Positions 7,312-15,227 of a DNA stretch of 64,000 nucleotides are shown here, in pieces. Source of the DNA: Candidatus Auribacterota bacterium (GTDB lineage: Bacteria; Auribacterota; JAFGBW01; JAFGJP01). The notes below the pieces were generated by a model. It was given only the letters and a program-made list of their open reading frames with translations, did no database searches and was not told the DNA's origin. The DNA is taken from contig JAGLFH010000030.1 in NCBI GenBank assembly GCA_023144635.1, positions 82,386 to 146,385 of the forward strand, in the 5' to 3' direction. Each line of letters starts with the position of its first letter. Position 1 is the first letter of the stretch. The position numbers were made by a program, and so were the translations under genes.

Positions 7312-9306
7312 TTACAAAAACAGACTTCCAATCTGATAAAAAAGTACGCTTAAGATCCACCCGAGGATAAGGGTGTAAAGCACAGATATTCCTGCCCATT
7401 TCCAGTTAAGCTCGTTCTTGATGGTTGCAATTGTGGCAACACATGGGATGTATACAAGTATCATCACAAGAAATGCATATCCTGCAAGGGGAGTAAAATG
7501 AGATCTAAGTGTTGATGTAAGCCCTTCTTCTTCTACGCCGTAAAGAGTTCCAAGTGTGCTTACGACATTTTCTTTTGCAATAATGCCTGACATAAGAGCA
7601 ACGGCAGATTTCCAGTTTCCAAAACCTGCAGGTTTTAGTAAAGGAGCTGCAATGCTTCCAATCTTTCCGATAACACTTTCTTCTGATGCATATTCAACGC
7701 CAACAGGAAGGGAAGCCAGTATCCATATAAAAATAACAGCAGCAAAAATAAGAGTTCCTGCTTTTTTAAGAAAGAAAAGAGCTCTTATCCACATATGAAA
7801 GAGAACATTTTTAAAATTAGGGAGCCTGTATGGCGGAAGCTCCATAACAAGAGGGGCTACTTCCCCTTTAAAAAGTATGCTTTTAAAAACCCTTGCCATA
7901 ATAATGGCAAGAAGAATACCGAGAAGATAAAGAGAAAAAACGACCAACCCTTGAGCTTTTGGAAAAAGTGCTGCTGCAAAAAGAGTATATACAGGAAGCC
8001 TTGCAGAGCAACTTATAAGTGGGAGTACAAGTATTGTAATTATCCTGTCTTTTTCAGAATCAAGCGTGCGAGCCGCCATAATGCCGGGTATAGTGCATCC
8101 AAACCCAAGAAGCATCGGTATAAAAGATTTACCATGAAGCTTTAATGCATGCATCATCCTATCCATTATAAAAGCGCCTCTTGCAAGATAGCCGGAATCC
8201 TCCATACATGAGATTCCCATAAAAAGAAGAAGTATATATGGGAGAAATACAATAATGCTTCCCACACCTGATATGATACCGTCAGATACAAGTGAAGCAA
8301 CCCATGCGGGAGACCCGATTTTTAGTATTAAATAAGAGGATTTTACAGCAAGAAAATTAAAAAAAGCATCTATGCTCTCAACAAGAGGAGTACCAAGTTT
8401 AAAAACAAGTGTAAATAAAAGGTACATGAATAGCAGAAAAATAGGAATGCCAATATATCTGTTTGTAACTATTCTGTCTATCTTATCAGAAAGAGTAAAT
8501 CTTTCTTCAATTGTTATCTGTCTTTTAGTGCATTCCTTTACTAATCCGTGAAGGTAAGCATAACGTCTTTCTATAATATAAGAATCAGTATCTTTTTTTA
8601 GCTTATCCTGTACTTTTTTCTGTATAACTTTGATATCTTCTAAACGGGGAGAATCTTTTAAAAAATCAGAAAAGGTCTGATCGTTTTCAAGAATCTTTAT
8701 GGCCAATGCTTTACTGCTGATGTTAATATCAATTTTTTCCTCTTTTATTATAGAATCAATAGCATGTATTGATTCATCAATATCACCATAATCAATATGA
8801 AGTATATTAGGATGAGCATCTAAATGATCAAAAATTATATCTTTTAAAGAATCAATACCTTCTCCTTTAGATGCTATTGTCGGTATAACAGGTATTCCAA
8901 GGATCTGTGAAAGCTCTTCAAGGTCTATTTCCAATCCCTTTTGCTTAACAATATCCATCATGTTAAGTACGAGAATAGCGTTTTGTCCCATTTCAAGGAG
9001 CTGTGATAGAAGGTATAAGTTTCTTTCAAGATTTGATGCATCTATTATTACAACCGAAAGAGTCGGTTTTTCATTAATTAGAAAATCACGTGTAATCTGT
9101 TCATCAATTGAATATGCATTAAGGCTGTAAATGCCCGGAAGGTCTACGATCACAAGTTCCGTATCGTTCTTTTTTAAAAAACCTTCCTTGCGTTCTACAG
9201 TTGTACCGGACCAGTTGCCTATCTTTTCCCGTGCGCCGACAAGCTGGTTGAAGGTAGTAGTCTTGCCTGAATTTGGATTTCCTGCTAATGCTATTTTGTA
9301 TTTCAT
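7312..9306 (-). CDS. feoB: Ferrous iron transport protein B
   Basis: A 664-residue inner-membrane ferrous iron transporter with an N-terminal G domain. Motifs: G1 GNPNSGKT at 9-16, G3 DLPG at 55-58, G4 NMMD at 115-118, then a helical spacer to about residue 275. The membrane half has Gate motifs and conserved Cys residues (GFGCTIPGIMAAR, LISCSARLPVY, VYIPCVATIATIKNE). Length is slightly below E. coli FeoB (773). It lies 161 bases downstream of feoA and behind a DtxR-type regulator in the same direction, so iron (or manganese) control is likely. No feoC gene is seen. Confidence 0.97.
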   Translation of the reverse strand: MKYKIALAGNPNSGKTTTFNQLVGAREKIGNWSGTTVERKEGFLKKNDTELVIVDLPGIYSLNAYSIDEQITRDFLINEKPTLSVVIIDASNLERNLYLLSQLLEMGQNAILVLNMMDIVKQKGLEIDLEELSQILGIPVIPTIASKGEGIDSLKDIIFDHLDAHPNILHIDYGDIDESIHAIDSIIKEEKIDINISSKALAIKILENDQTFSDFLKDSPRLEDIKVIQKKVQDKLKKDTDSYIIERRYAYLHGLVKECTKRQITIEERFTLSDKIDRIVTNRYIGIPIFLLFMYLLFTLVFKLGTPLVESIDAFFNFLAVKSSYLILKIGSPAWVASLVSDGIISGVGSIIVFLPYILLLFMGISCMEDSGYLARGAFIMDRMMHALKLHGKSFIPMLLGFGCTIPGIMAARTLDSEKDRIITILVLPLISCSARLPVYTLFAAALFPKAQGLVVFSLYLLGILLAIIMARVFKSILFKGEVAPLVMELPPYRLPNFKNVLFHMWIRALFFLKKAGTLIFAAVIFIWILASLPVGVEYASEESVIGKIGSIAAPLLKPAGFGNWKSAVALMSGIIAKENVVSTLGTLYGVEEEGLTSTLRSHFTPLAGYAFLVMILVYIPCVATIATIKNELNWKWAGISVLYTLILGWILSVLFYQIGSLFL

Positions 9307-9467
9307 AATTTATGAGGCGCGAATTATCGCAGATCCAATATGAATTTGCGCTAATACATTGAACGCGAAAAAATGCTTGTAGCTTTTGGTTATAGGTTTA
9401 AATTACAAGTTTCTCCCTTACAGTTTTTAATATTTTGCTTTTTTCTTTTTCTGCTTTCTGTCTTTTC

Positions 9468-9689
9468 TTATATTTCTTCTACCATTATCTTCATGCTCAT
9501 TCCGTGTCCGAGCGCAAAACGAAGATCACCCTTTGCTATAATGATAGGCCCGCTTGCATGGTGTACTATCTTTACAACATCACCTTCTAGAAGACCGAGA
9601 CTTGCCATTCGCCCCTCTAGCTTTTTACCGGTTTTTATCTTTTTTATCTTTGCTTTTTTGCCAATCGGCATATCATGAAGCGGTATCAT
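9468..9689 (-). CDS. feoA: Ferrous iron transport protein A
   Basis: A 73-residue SH3-like protein, typical in length for FeoA. It opens MIPLHDMPIGKKAKIKKI and contains RMASLGLLEGD and RFALGHGMSMKIMVE, the standard FeoA landmarks. FeoA is a small cytoplasmic partner required for FeoB-mediated Fe(II) uptake. An AGGAAG ribosome binding site precedes the ATG. The gap to feoB is larger than usual (161 bases) and holds AT-rich filler including a stretch resembling the genome's acagaagacag-type repeats on the minus strand, so the operon spacer seems to have been expanded. Confidence 0.93.
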   Translation of the reverse strand: MIPLHDMPIGKKAKIKKIKTGKKLEGRMASLGLLEGDVVKIVHHASGPIIIAKGDLRFALGHGMSMKIMVEEI

Positions 9690-9744
9690 ATTTCTTCCTG
9701 ACAGTAATAAAAATTAAAAGTTTAAAAATTATGTCCTTTGGTTT

Positions 9745-9780
9745 GGTTCGACTATACTCACCATAGGTCACTCAGGATAA
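9745..9780 (+). repeat. Dispersed repeat family A, copy 1
   Basis: A ~33-bp block of the form GTTCGACTATACTCACC..GGTCACTCAGGA. It matches 28703-28738 with three differences over 33 bases, all transitions, and the minus strand of 19639-19671 less closely. It sits in the intergenic space between the DtxR-type gene and feoA. The sequence is of the TTCGAC..GCTCA type seen as dispersed repeats in many environmental genomes. Confidence 0.8.
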
Positions 9781-9796
9781 ATAGTATTTCTCACTG

Positions 9797-10189
9797 CTAA
9801 ACACTTATTTCCTTCTCAAATTTATTTACAAAAGTTAATAATTTATTTATTGTGTTTTCACTTAAATGATGTTCTGTTTTACAAGCATCTTCTTCTGCGA
9901 TGCTTTCTTTTACGCCAAGAATATCATGAAAGAATTTTTTTAAAGTAATATGCTTTTCGTAAAGTTTTTTAGCTTTTAACAAACCTTTTGACGTAAGCTC
10001 AATGTGTCTGTACGGTTCATGGATGACCAAATCCTTTTTCTTAAGATTTGCAAGAGCTTCAATAACAGAAGGGGCTTTTACATTAATGAAATCAGCGATA
10101 TCTTTTACCCGTACAAGCTTTCTTCTGCTTTGGATAATGTAAATACTTTCTAAATAATCTTCCTGCGATGCGCTTATATGTGTGTTCAT
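9797..10189 (-). CDS. DtxR/MntR-family metal-dependent repressor
   Basis: A 130-residue iron- or manganese-responsive transcription factor. The N-terminal winged helix (SASQEDYLESIYIIQ...VKDIADFINVKAPSVIEALANLKKKDLV) is standard; the C-terminal metal-binding and dimerisation part (KKFFHDILGVKESIAEEDACKTEHHLSENTINKL) has the Glu, Cys and His residues used for metal ligands. It lacks the SH3 domain of DtxR, so it is MntR-like in length. The ATG at 10189 is preferred because GGGGG lies five bases ahead; an in-frame TTG at 10201 is less likely. It precedes feoAB, and its promoter carries two matching operator boxes, implying autoregulation. Confidence 0.9.
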   Translation of the reverse strand: MNTHISASQEDYLESIYIIQSRRKLVRVKDIADFINVKAPSVIEALANLKKKDLVIHEPYRHIELTSKGLLKAKKLYEKHITLKKFFHDILGVKESIAEEDACKTEHHLSENTINKLLTFVNKFEKEISV

Positions 10190-10204
10190 TTTTACCCCCA
10201 AATG

Positions 10205-10246
10205 TTAGGAAAGCCTAATATTATTAGGGAGGCATAATATTGTCAA
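10205..10246 (-). promoter_or_regulatory. Promoter of the DtxR-type gene overlapped by two DtxR-like boxes
   Basis: On the minus strand a TTGACA -35 (10241-10246) and TAATAT -10 (10218-10223) are 17 bases apart, a near-consensus sigma-70 promoter. Two boxes of the form TTAGG-N4-CCTAA (10205-10218, perfect palindrome) and TTATGCCTCCCTAA (10225-10238, imperfect) are spaced 20 bases apart and cover the -10 and spacer. The layout is what a metal-bound DtxR/MntR dimer pair would use to block transcription of its own gene and possibly feoAB. Confidence 0.7.
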
Positions 10247-10341
10247 GAAAAATGTTTATGAAATATGCACTTTATTTTTTGATGTGTATATTAAATATAC
10301 AGTTTGCTAAGTATGCAAAACGTAAATATATCACTAGAATC

Positions 10342-10370
10342 TTGTAACTTATTTTAAAACAGTATATTAT
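10342..10370 (+). promoter_or_regulatory. Possible sigma-70 promoter of the glycoside hydrolase gene
   Basis: TTGTAA (10342-10347) and TATTAT (10365-10370) are separated by 17 bases and lie about 70 bases before the ATG of the hydrolase. The match is moderate, and AT-rich DNA produces such pairs by chance. Confidence 0.35.
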
Positions 10371-10440
10371 GAATATCTGGCAACAAAGCATGGAAGTGGC
10401 ATAGATTATGTACTTATGAGTTAGAAAAAAGGAGATATTC

Positions 10441-12366
10441 ATGAAGGGAATACTAAAAAAAATGTTTATCGCAAGTTTGTTTCTTAGTGTTTTTTTAATT
10501 ATTAACATCAATAATATTTTTTCTGAATCGTTTCCGTTACATAACAAAGGTAAATCCTTTATCTTTGATTATGAGCAATACGGTGAATTTAAAAAAGTTG
10601 GAAAAGATGGTTTTCGCTTTGTTATAAAGGATCATAAAGGCCTTTGCGAAGTAGCAGGTGAAGGAGTGTATCCCTATGAAATATATGCCCTTAACTCTCC
10701 AACCCTTGTAAAACTTCTAAGAGAAAAAAAACTTGATATAAACATATGGGAATCTCTTGGATTAGAAGACAAAGAAATAACTTTTTATAAATGGGCAACA
10801 GCAAGTGAAGAACCAGGTGTTAAACAATACTTTGTAGGGCATGTCCTTAAAAATGCAGGGCATTATGAACAAGCATTAAAAGCATATTATGCTGTGATTC
10901 TTCACTACAACAGGAGTTACTGTTGGGCAAAAGATAGGTCATTCGTGTGGTTCGTAGCTGAAGCAGCTTTAACTGAAATAATAAATATATGCAGGATGCA
11001 TCCCTCACTGGGAGTATCTCTTGTAGATGCATATGTAGATGTGATAAATGGTGGAGATACAGATCCAGGCAATGATATTGTTATCGTAGATCCGGGGCGC
11101 TTTGTGAAAAATGAAACGATCAAAAGAAAGCCAAAGGGGAAAGTAATAAATCAAAGGGGTAAAGGAAGAGTAGTTTTAAAACAATATGAAAACGGTCACT
11201 GGCAAGTGTTTGTTGATGATAAACCTTTTCTGATAAAAAGTATTTCATATGGACCTACAAAAATAGGACGTAAGCCTGGTGGTGCAGACTGGGAAAATAA
11301 TATATGGATGTGGGAAGACAGTGACAAAAATGGAAAAATTGATACTGCCTATGATGCATGGGTAGATGCAAATAAAAACAATATTAAAGATGAAAATGAA
11401 AAATCAGTGGGTGATTTTTATCTTATGCAGCAAATGGGAGTAAATGCCATACGTGTAAGCGGTGCCGGGTCTCATGCAGGATATAAAATAGGGGAGATAA
11501 ATAAAGAGCTTCTAAGGGATATGTATAAAAATTATGGAATAATGGTAACTATGACAGATTTTTTTGGAGCTTATACAGTTGGTTCATGCGCTGATTGGGA
11601 AAAAGGTACTGATTACAAAGATCCCAAGCAGCGTGAGCTTATGAAAGCTTCAGTAAAAAGAATGGTTATGGAAAATAAAGATGAACCATATATTCTTATG
11701 TGGATAATAGGAAATGAAAATGATATGAGTGGTGATTATACAGGCGTTAATGCAACACGCACAAATGCCAGCAAATATCCGGAAAGCTATGTTTCTCTTT
11801 TAGAAGAAACAGCACGGATGATACATAAAATAGATCCTGACCATCCTGTTGCAGTAGGACATATGTCTACGAATCATCTGCATCTTTTTAAAGAACAGGC
11901 CCCATCAATAGATGTTTACGGAATAAACCGATATAACACTGGAGGATTTGGAGCAACTTGGTCAAAAATAAAAAGATATTTTGACCGGCCTGTATTTATT
12001 CCGGAATTTGGGACGGACTCTTATTATAATGAAAAAGGTGAGCGCCAGGATCTTCAGAAAGAAGTACTGATAAATTGCTGGGAAGATATTGTCTATAACA
12101 GCGCAGGAAACAATGGAACAGGAAATTCAATAGGAGGATGTTTTTTTGAATGGTTAGATGAGTGGTGGAAAGATACACACTCAGGTGACAGTGCATTTGC
12201 ACAAACAACTAAATCACAATTTCTATTTCCTACATTTGATGGTTATGGACATGAAGAGTGGTTAGGTATAATAAGCCAGGGAGATGGTTCAAAAAGCCCA
12301 TTTCTCAGGCAACCAAAAGAAGCATACTATCATTTTGTTGAAGAATATAAGAAAAGCAAAAAGTAA
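10441..12366 (+). CDS. Secreted glycoside hydrolase, clan GH-A (GH2-like barrel) with Ca-binding loops
   Basis: A 641-residue protein with an N-terminal signal peptide (hydrophobic residues 7-26). Residues ~35-240 form a distinct N-terminal region with a TPR-like helix pair (AGHYEQALKAYYAV). From ~255 a beta-glycosidase barrel follows: the acid/base Glu is E426 in GNEN (424-427) and the nucleophile is probably E522 in PEFGTD. Between the strands are EF-hand/dockerin-like loops DSDKNGKID (293-301) and DANKNNIKDENE (309-320), suggesting calcium binding. The family-level call (retaining glycosidase) is good; the exact GH family and substrate are not. It has an AAAAAGGAGAT ribosome binding site and stands alone as a transcription unit. 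Confidence 0.75.
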   Translation: MKGILKKMFIASLFLSVFLIININNIFSESFPLHNKGKSFIFDYEQYGEFKKVGKDGFRFVIKDHKGLCEVAGEGVYPYEIYALNSPTLVKLLREKKLDINIWESLGLEDKEITFYKWATASEEPGVKQYFVGHVLKNAGHYEQALKAYYAVILHYNRSYCWAKDRSFVWFVAEAALTEIINICRMHPSLGVSLVDAYVDVINGGDTDPGNDIVIVDPGRFVKNETIKRKPKGKVINQRGKGRVVLKQYENGHWQVFVDDKPFLIKSISYGPTKIGRKPGGADWENNIWMWEDSDKNGKIDTAYDAWVDANKNNIKDENEKSVGDFYLMQQMGVNAIRVSGAGSHAGYKIGEINKELLRDMYKNYGIMVTMTDFFGAYTVGSCADWEKGTDYKDPKQRELMKASVKRMVMENKDEPYILMWIIGNENDMSGDYTGVNATRTNASKYPESYVSLLEETARMIHKIDPDHPVAVGHMSTNHLHLFKEQAPSIDVYGINRYNTGGFGATWSKIKRYFDRPVFIPEFGTDSYYNEKGERQDLQKEVLINCWEDIVYNSAGNNGTGNSIGGCFFEWLDEWWKDTHSGDSAFAQTTKSQFLFPTFDGYGHEEWLGIISQGDGSKSPFLRQPKEAYYHFVEEYKKSKK

Positions 12367-12418
12367 AATCCCTGAAAAAGTATTCAGTCACAGAGAACAC
12401 AGAAAAACTGCAACGTAA

Positions 12419-12444
12419 GTAGGGGCGGGGCTTGCCTCCGCCCG
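12419..12444. repeat. Dispersed palindromic repeat family B, copy 1
   Basis: GTAGGGGCGGGGCTTGCCTC followed by CGCCCG forms a GGGCGG/CCGCCC stem. The same GTAGGGG-stem-loop design recurs at 44533-44559 and 58359-58385. Directly upstream (12388-12404) is a CACAGAGAACACAGAAA block of another low-complexity repeat class. Confidence 0.75.
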
Positions 12445-12599
12445 CGTAAAAGAAACAGAACAGGAAAACCATTTTTGAATTGTTTTATTATTATGGACAA
12501 TTTATAATAAGTTACTTTAGCCGGAATGTTATTTTATTAGTTGCTGCCAAACTCTGATCCGGCCAGTGTGACGCTGCAATTAACAAGGAGTATTTTCAA

Positions 12600-12869
12600 A
12601 TGTCGAAGAGGATCTACATTGGCAATCTGCCTTTCACTGCCTCACAGGATGATGTACGCGACCTGTTCTCTCAGCACGGAGCAGTACATTCTGTCGATCT
12701 TATAAATGATCGTGAAACAGGAAGACCTAGAGGTTTTGGCTTTGTCGAAATGGATGATGAAAACGCCAAATCTGCTATTGAAGCACTTGATGGAAATGAT
12801 TTTGGCGGCCGTAATTTACGGGTAAATGAAGCTCGGGAAAAAGGCTCTAGTCAAAAATTTAATCGTTGA
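12600..12869 (+). CDS. RRM-domain RNA-binding protein
   Basis: An 89-residue single RRM protein. RNP2 (IYIGNL, residues 5-10) and RNP1 (RGFGFVEM, about 44-51) are intact with their aromatic residues, and the C-terminal tail (NEAREKGSSQKFNR) is basic. Bacterial proteins of this kind bind single-stranded RNA and are often cold- or stress-induced. The gene is richer in GC than its neighbours, especially at the 5' end, and has an AACAAGGAG ribosome binding site. The 100-base leader before it is also of mixed composition. Acquisition from another lineage is possible but not shown. Confidence 0.93.
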   Translation: MSKRIYIGNLPFTASQDDVRDLFSQHGAVHSVDLINDRETGRPRGFGFVEMDDENAKSAIEALDGNDFGGRNLRVNEAREKGSSQKFNR

Positions 12870-13221
12870 TCTGCAGGTTATCTCTAGTGATATAAAACAA
12901 TCTACAGTTTTATACAGTAGGGGTTTGTTTTTCCCCGCCTCCGTATACAGCTTCACAATTACGGTAACAAATTAGTTTTTCTTAAAAACTAGGATGAACA
13001 GGAATTTAGAAAAGACGAAAATACCAGCCAACTTGTGCGCCACTGAAGTAAGGAGAAAGGCTAATTAGCTTCCCAGTTGTTAGTAAAAAAACTCTGATCC
13101 TTTTTTATCCTGTAAATCTGCGTCCCATTTCTCTTCTGTTACCAAAATTGTGAAAAACTAAACTCCGCAAAAGCGGATATGCTTGGGCGATGTTCCACTT
13201 TCCTGATTATTTCTTATGAGA
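12870..13221. other. Intergenic stretch without a recognisable gene
   Basis: About 350 bases between the RRM gene and the converging channel gene. It holds no long open frame in a plausible context. A short hairpin CTCCGC-AAAA-GCGGAT lies near 13165, which could help terminate one or both genes. AACTCTGATCC occurs here (about 13089) and also upstream of the RRM gene (about 12549), an 11-base direct repeat. Confidence 0.5.
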
Positions 13222-14013
13222 TTAGGAGCCTTCATATTCCTGATAAATAATATTTCCGCATGCTTTACAATATGTAGCATCCTGTTCGTGATACATAAGG
13301 CCGCAGTGCTTGCAGGTTATCTGTCTCTTTTTTTGTTCGCTCCTAATAAAATGTTTTATAAGAAGACCTGCCTGCCATGATATGCATATTACACCTGTTA
13401 GTATCATAAAAACTGTTACCCATCTACCCATTGGAGTCGCTGGAGTAATATCACCATATCCAACAGTTGTAAGTGTAATTACACTAAAATAAAAGGCATC
13501 GCCAAAGGTATGAATCTCGGAATATTCTGCCCTGTGTTCTATATAGTGGATAAATCCTGCTGATAGAAAAAGAATAGTAAATATTGTGAAAAAAATTCTT
13601 ATTGTCTGAAGATTTATTATTGAAACAGTTCCAAAGAAAAATTTTTCTGTTTTTAAAAACCTTAAAAAACGAAATACGCGGAAAAGTCTTAATACCCTTA
13701 AAAAACCACTACCGTGAGCTATGACAGGAATAATAGATAAAAGATCTATTATTCCGTAAAAACTTAATAAATAATCAAGGCGTTTTTCTGATACCCAGAT
13801 CCTTAAAATGTATTCGACTGTAAAAAATATGACAATTACAAGTTCAATTAAAAAAAGTATCTTAATAACTTGGGGCGAGAAGGAATAAGTAGAAAAAATA
13901 TATATTATACAGGCAAGAAGATTTATCACCCCAAGCGATATCTCAATTATTCTTCCGGGAGTTTCATTAAAATTATTTAAATAGCTACGGATGCTTTTTT
14001 TAGAAAGGTTCAT
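13222..14013 (-). CDS. Voltage-gated-type potassium channel with C-terminal zinc ribbon
   Basis: A 263-residue six-helix channel subunit. Hydrophobic segments correspond to S1-S6; S4 is an Arg-rich helix (FLRVLRLFRVFRFLRFLK, about 104-121), and the pore loop has the K+ selectivity filter TVGYGD at 183-188. After S6 the cytoplasmic tail has two CxxC pairs (Cys234/237 and Cys249/252: CKHCG...CKACG), a zinc ribbon. A tetramer in the inner membrane is expected. The ribbon is an unusual regulatory domain for a Kv-type channel. The gene is divergent from the PEGA lipoprotein gene. Confidence 0.92.
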   Translation of the reverse strand: MNLSKKSIRSYLNNFNETPGRIIEISLGVINLLACIIYIFSTYSFSPQVIKILFLIELVIVIFFTVEYILRIWVSEKRLDYLLSFYGIIDLLSIIPVIAHGSGFLRVLRLFRVFRFLRFLKTEKFFFGTVSIINLQTIRIFFTIFTILFLSAGFIHYIEHRAEYSEIHTFGDAFYFSVITLTTVGYGDITPATPMGRWVTVFMILTGVICISWQAGLLIKHFIRSEQKKRQITCKHCGLMYHEQDATYCKACGNIIYQEYEGS

Positions 14014-14164
14014 ACTCTTAGACTAATAAATATTCCTGATAATTACAAATTTTTATTATTGAAAGCTGCTCCCAAGAGCGATAGAATCCTTTCTATACAA
14101 ACTTAAACTATATAAGTTATGTTGACTCTATATATAATCTTTAATAAAAGAAAAGGAAAATAAA

Positions 14165-15007
14165 ATGATTCATAGGGCATTATACCGGTTAGTTATAATC
14201 ATGATTTTAGCTGTATTGTTATCCAGCTGTTCATCAACACCAAAAATAAGAAGGTCAAAAGTCTCTTACATGGAAATATTTATTCCTTCAAAATTTGTTC
14301 CTGAGGAGTTGTTAAAAGATATTAAAAACATAGAGTTTAAGGTCTATATTGATTTTAAACCCTATGAAGGTGGGCTTAAGCTTAAGAGATCCGGTTTTGG
14401 AGGATATTATACCTTAGTAAATCCTTATAAAGAAAAAACGTTTACAAGATCTATGAGTGATACTTGTATTCCTTTTGCAGAAGGGTGGCATGAGATATCT
14501 GTTACAAGAAAATATAAAGGGGAAGAGCTGCCTATACCTCTCAGGTTAACCGGCAAAAAAAGTTCAAAATATAATGATGAGCCAAAAGATAATAAAATAA
14601 GTAAAATGTTTGTATTCAATGAGGGGCCCGGCTCGGATGGACAGTATTATGTGCAGTTCGGCCTAACCCCATGTGAGAACTTTCCTGAACCCAGCAGTCT
14701 AAAATCCGTAAAATTAGCATTACCTGTTAAAAAGAATGGATATATTTCCTTTACTTCTATTCCGCAGGCTGAAGTTTATTTAAATAAAGATTTTATAGGT
14801 ATGACGCCAATTGAAAAATTAAAAGTGTTGGAAGGGAAAAGTACTATTGAAATAAAAAAAGAGGGATATAAAAGCTGGATTAAAGAAATACGTATTATGC
14901 CTGATTCTCATGTTCCTGTTGAAGTAACTCTTGATAAAGTAGGCTACGTAGACGAGGATTGGAAACCGAAAGAGACACAAGACACAGGACACAAGACTCA
15001 AGATTAA
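14165..15007 (+). CDS. PEGA-domain lipoprotein
   Basis: A 280-residue lipoprotein: a hydrophobic signal segment ends in LLSSC with the lipidated Cys near residue 22. Residues ~30-185 are a beta-rich domain I do not recognise. Residues ~192-256 form a PEGA domain (GYISFTSIPQAEVYLNKDFI, GMTPIEKLKVLEG, IEIKKEGYKSW), a surface-layer-like repeat. The last dozen residues (ETQDTGHKTQD) are encoded by a dispersed acacaagacaca-type repeat, so the true ancestral C-terminus has probably been replaced or extended. An AAAGGAAA ribosome binding site precedes the ATG. Confidence 0.8.
   Translation: MIHRALYRLVIIMILAVLLSSCSSTPKIRRSKVSYMEIFIPSKFVPEELLKDIKNIEFKVYIDFKPYEGGLKLKRSGFGGYYTLVNPYKEKTFTRSMSDTCIPFAEGWHEISVTRKYKGEELPIPLRLTGKKSSKYNDEPKDNKISKMFVFNEGPGSDGQYYVQFGLTPCENFPEPSSLKSVKLALPVKKNGYISFTSIPQAEVYLNKDFIGMTPIEKLKVLEGKSTIEIKKEGYKSWIKEIRIMPDSHVPVEVTLDKVGYVDEDWKPKETQDTGHKTQD
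14973..15003 (+). repeat. Dispersed repeat family D inside the 3' end of a CDS
   Basis: AGACACAAGACACAGGACAC followed by AAGACTCAAGA. Relatives with the same AGACACAAGAC / AGACAGAAGACAG vocabulary lie at 28573-28603, 28811-28845 (reverse) and 57109-57143. Here it supplies the last codons of the PEGA lipoprotein. Confidence 0.75.
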
Positions 15008-15227
15008 AGAGAGCTCTTTTGCATCCCAACTTTGTCAAAGCTTTATAGAAACAAGAAAGATATAGAAAAAAAGGCTGTTCGATAATTATAAGAATTAAAT
15101 ATTTTTTATTTAAAATAAACATTTCATATAAATCGTATTTTAAATATAATCAAAATCATTTTGGTGGTTGGGATATTCAAATAATTTGTAACGCTATCTT
15201 TTGTAACTAATTAAACAGGAAAAAAAT

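Noticed and set aside
10272-10547. 91-codon minus-strand frame before the glycoside hydrolase
   Set aside because: It overlaps the hydrolase signal peptide and promoter region antisense, and its composition is that of AT-rich noncoding sequence.
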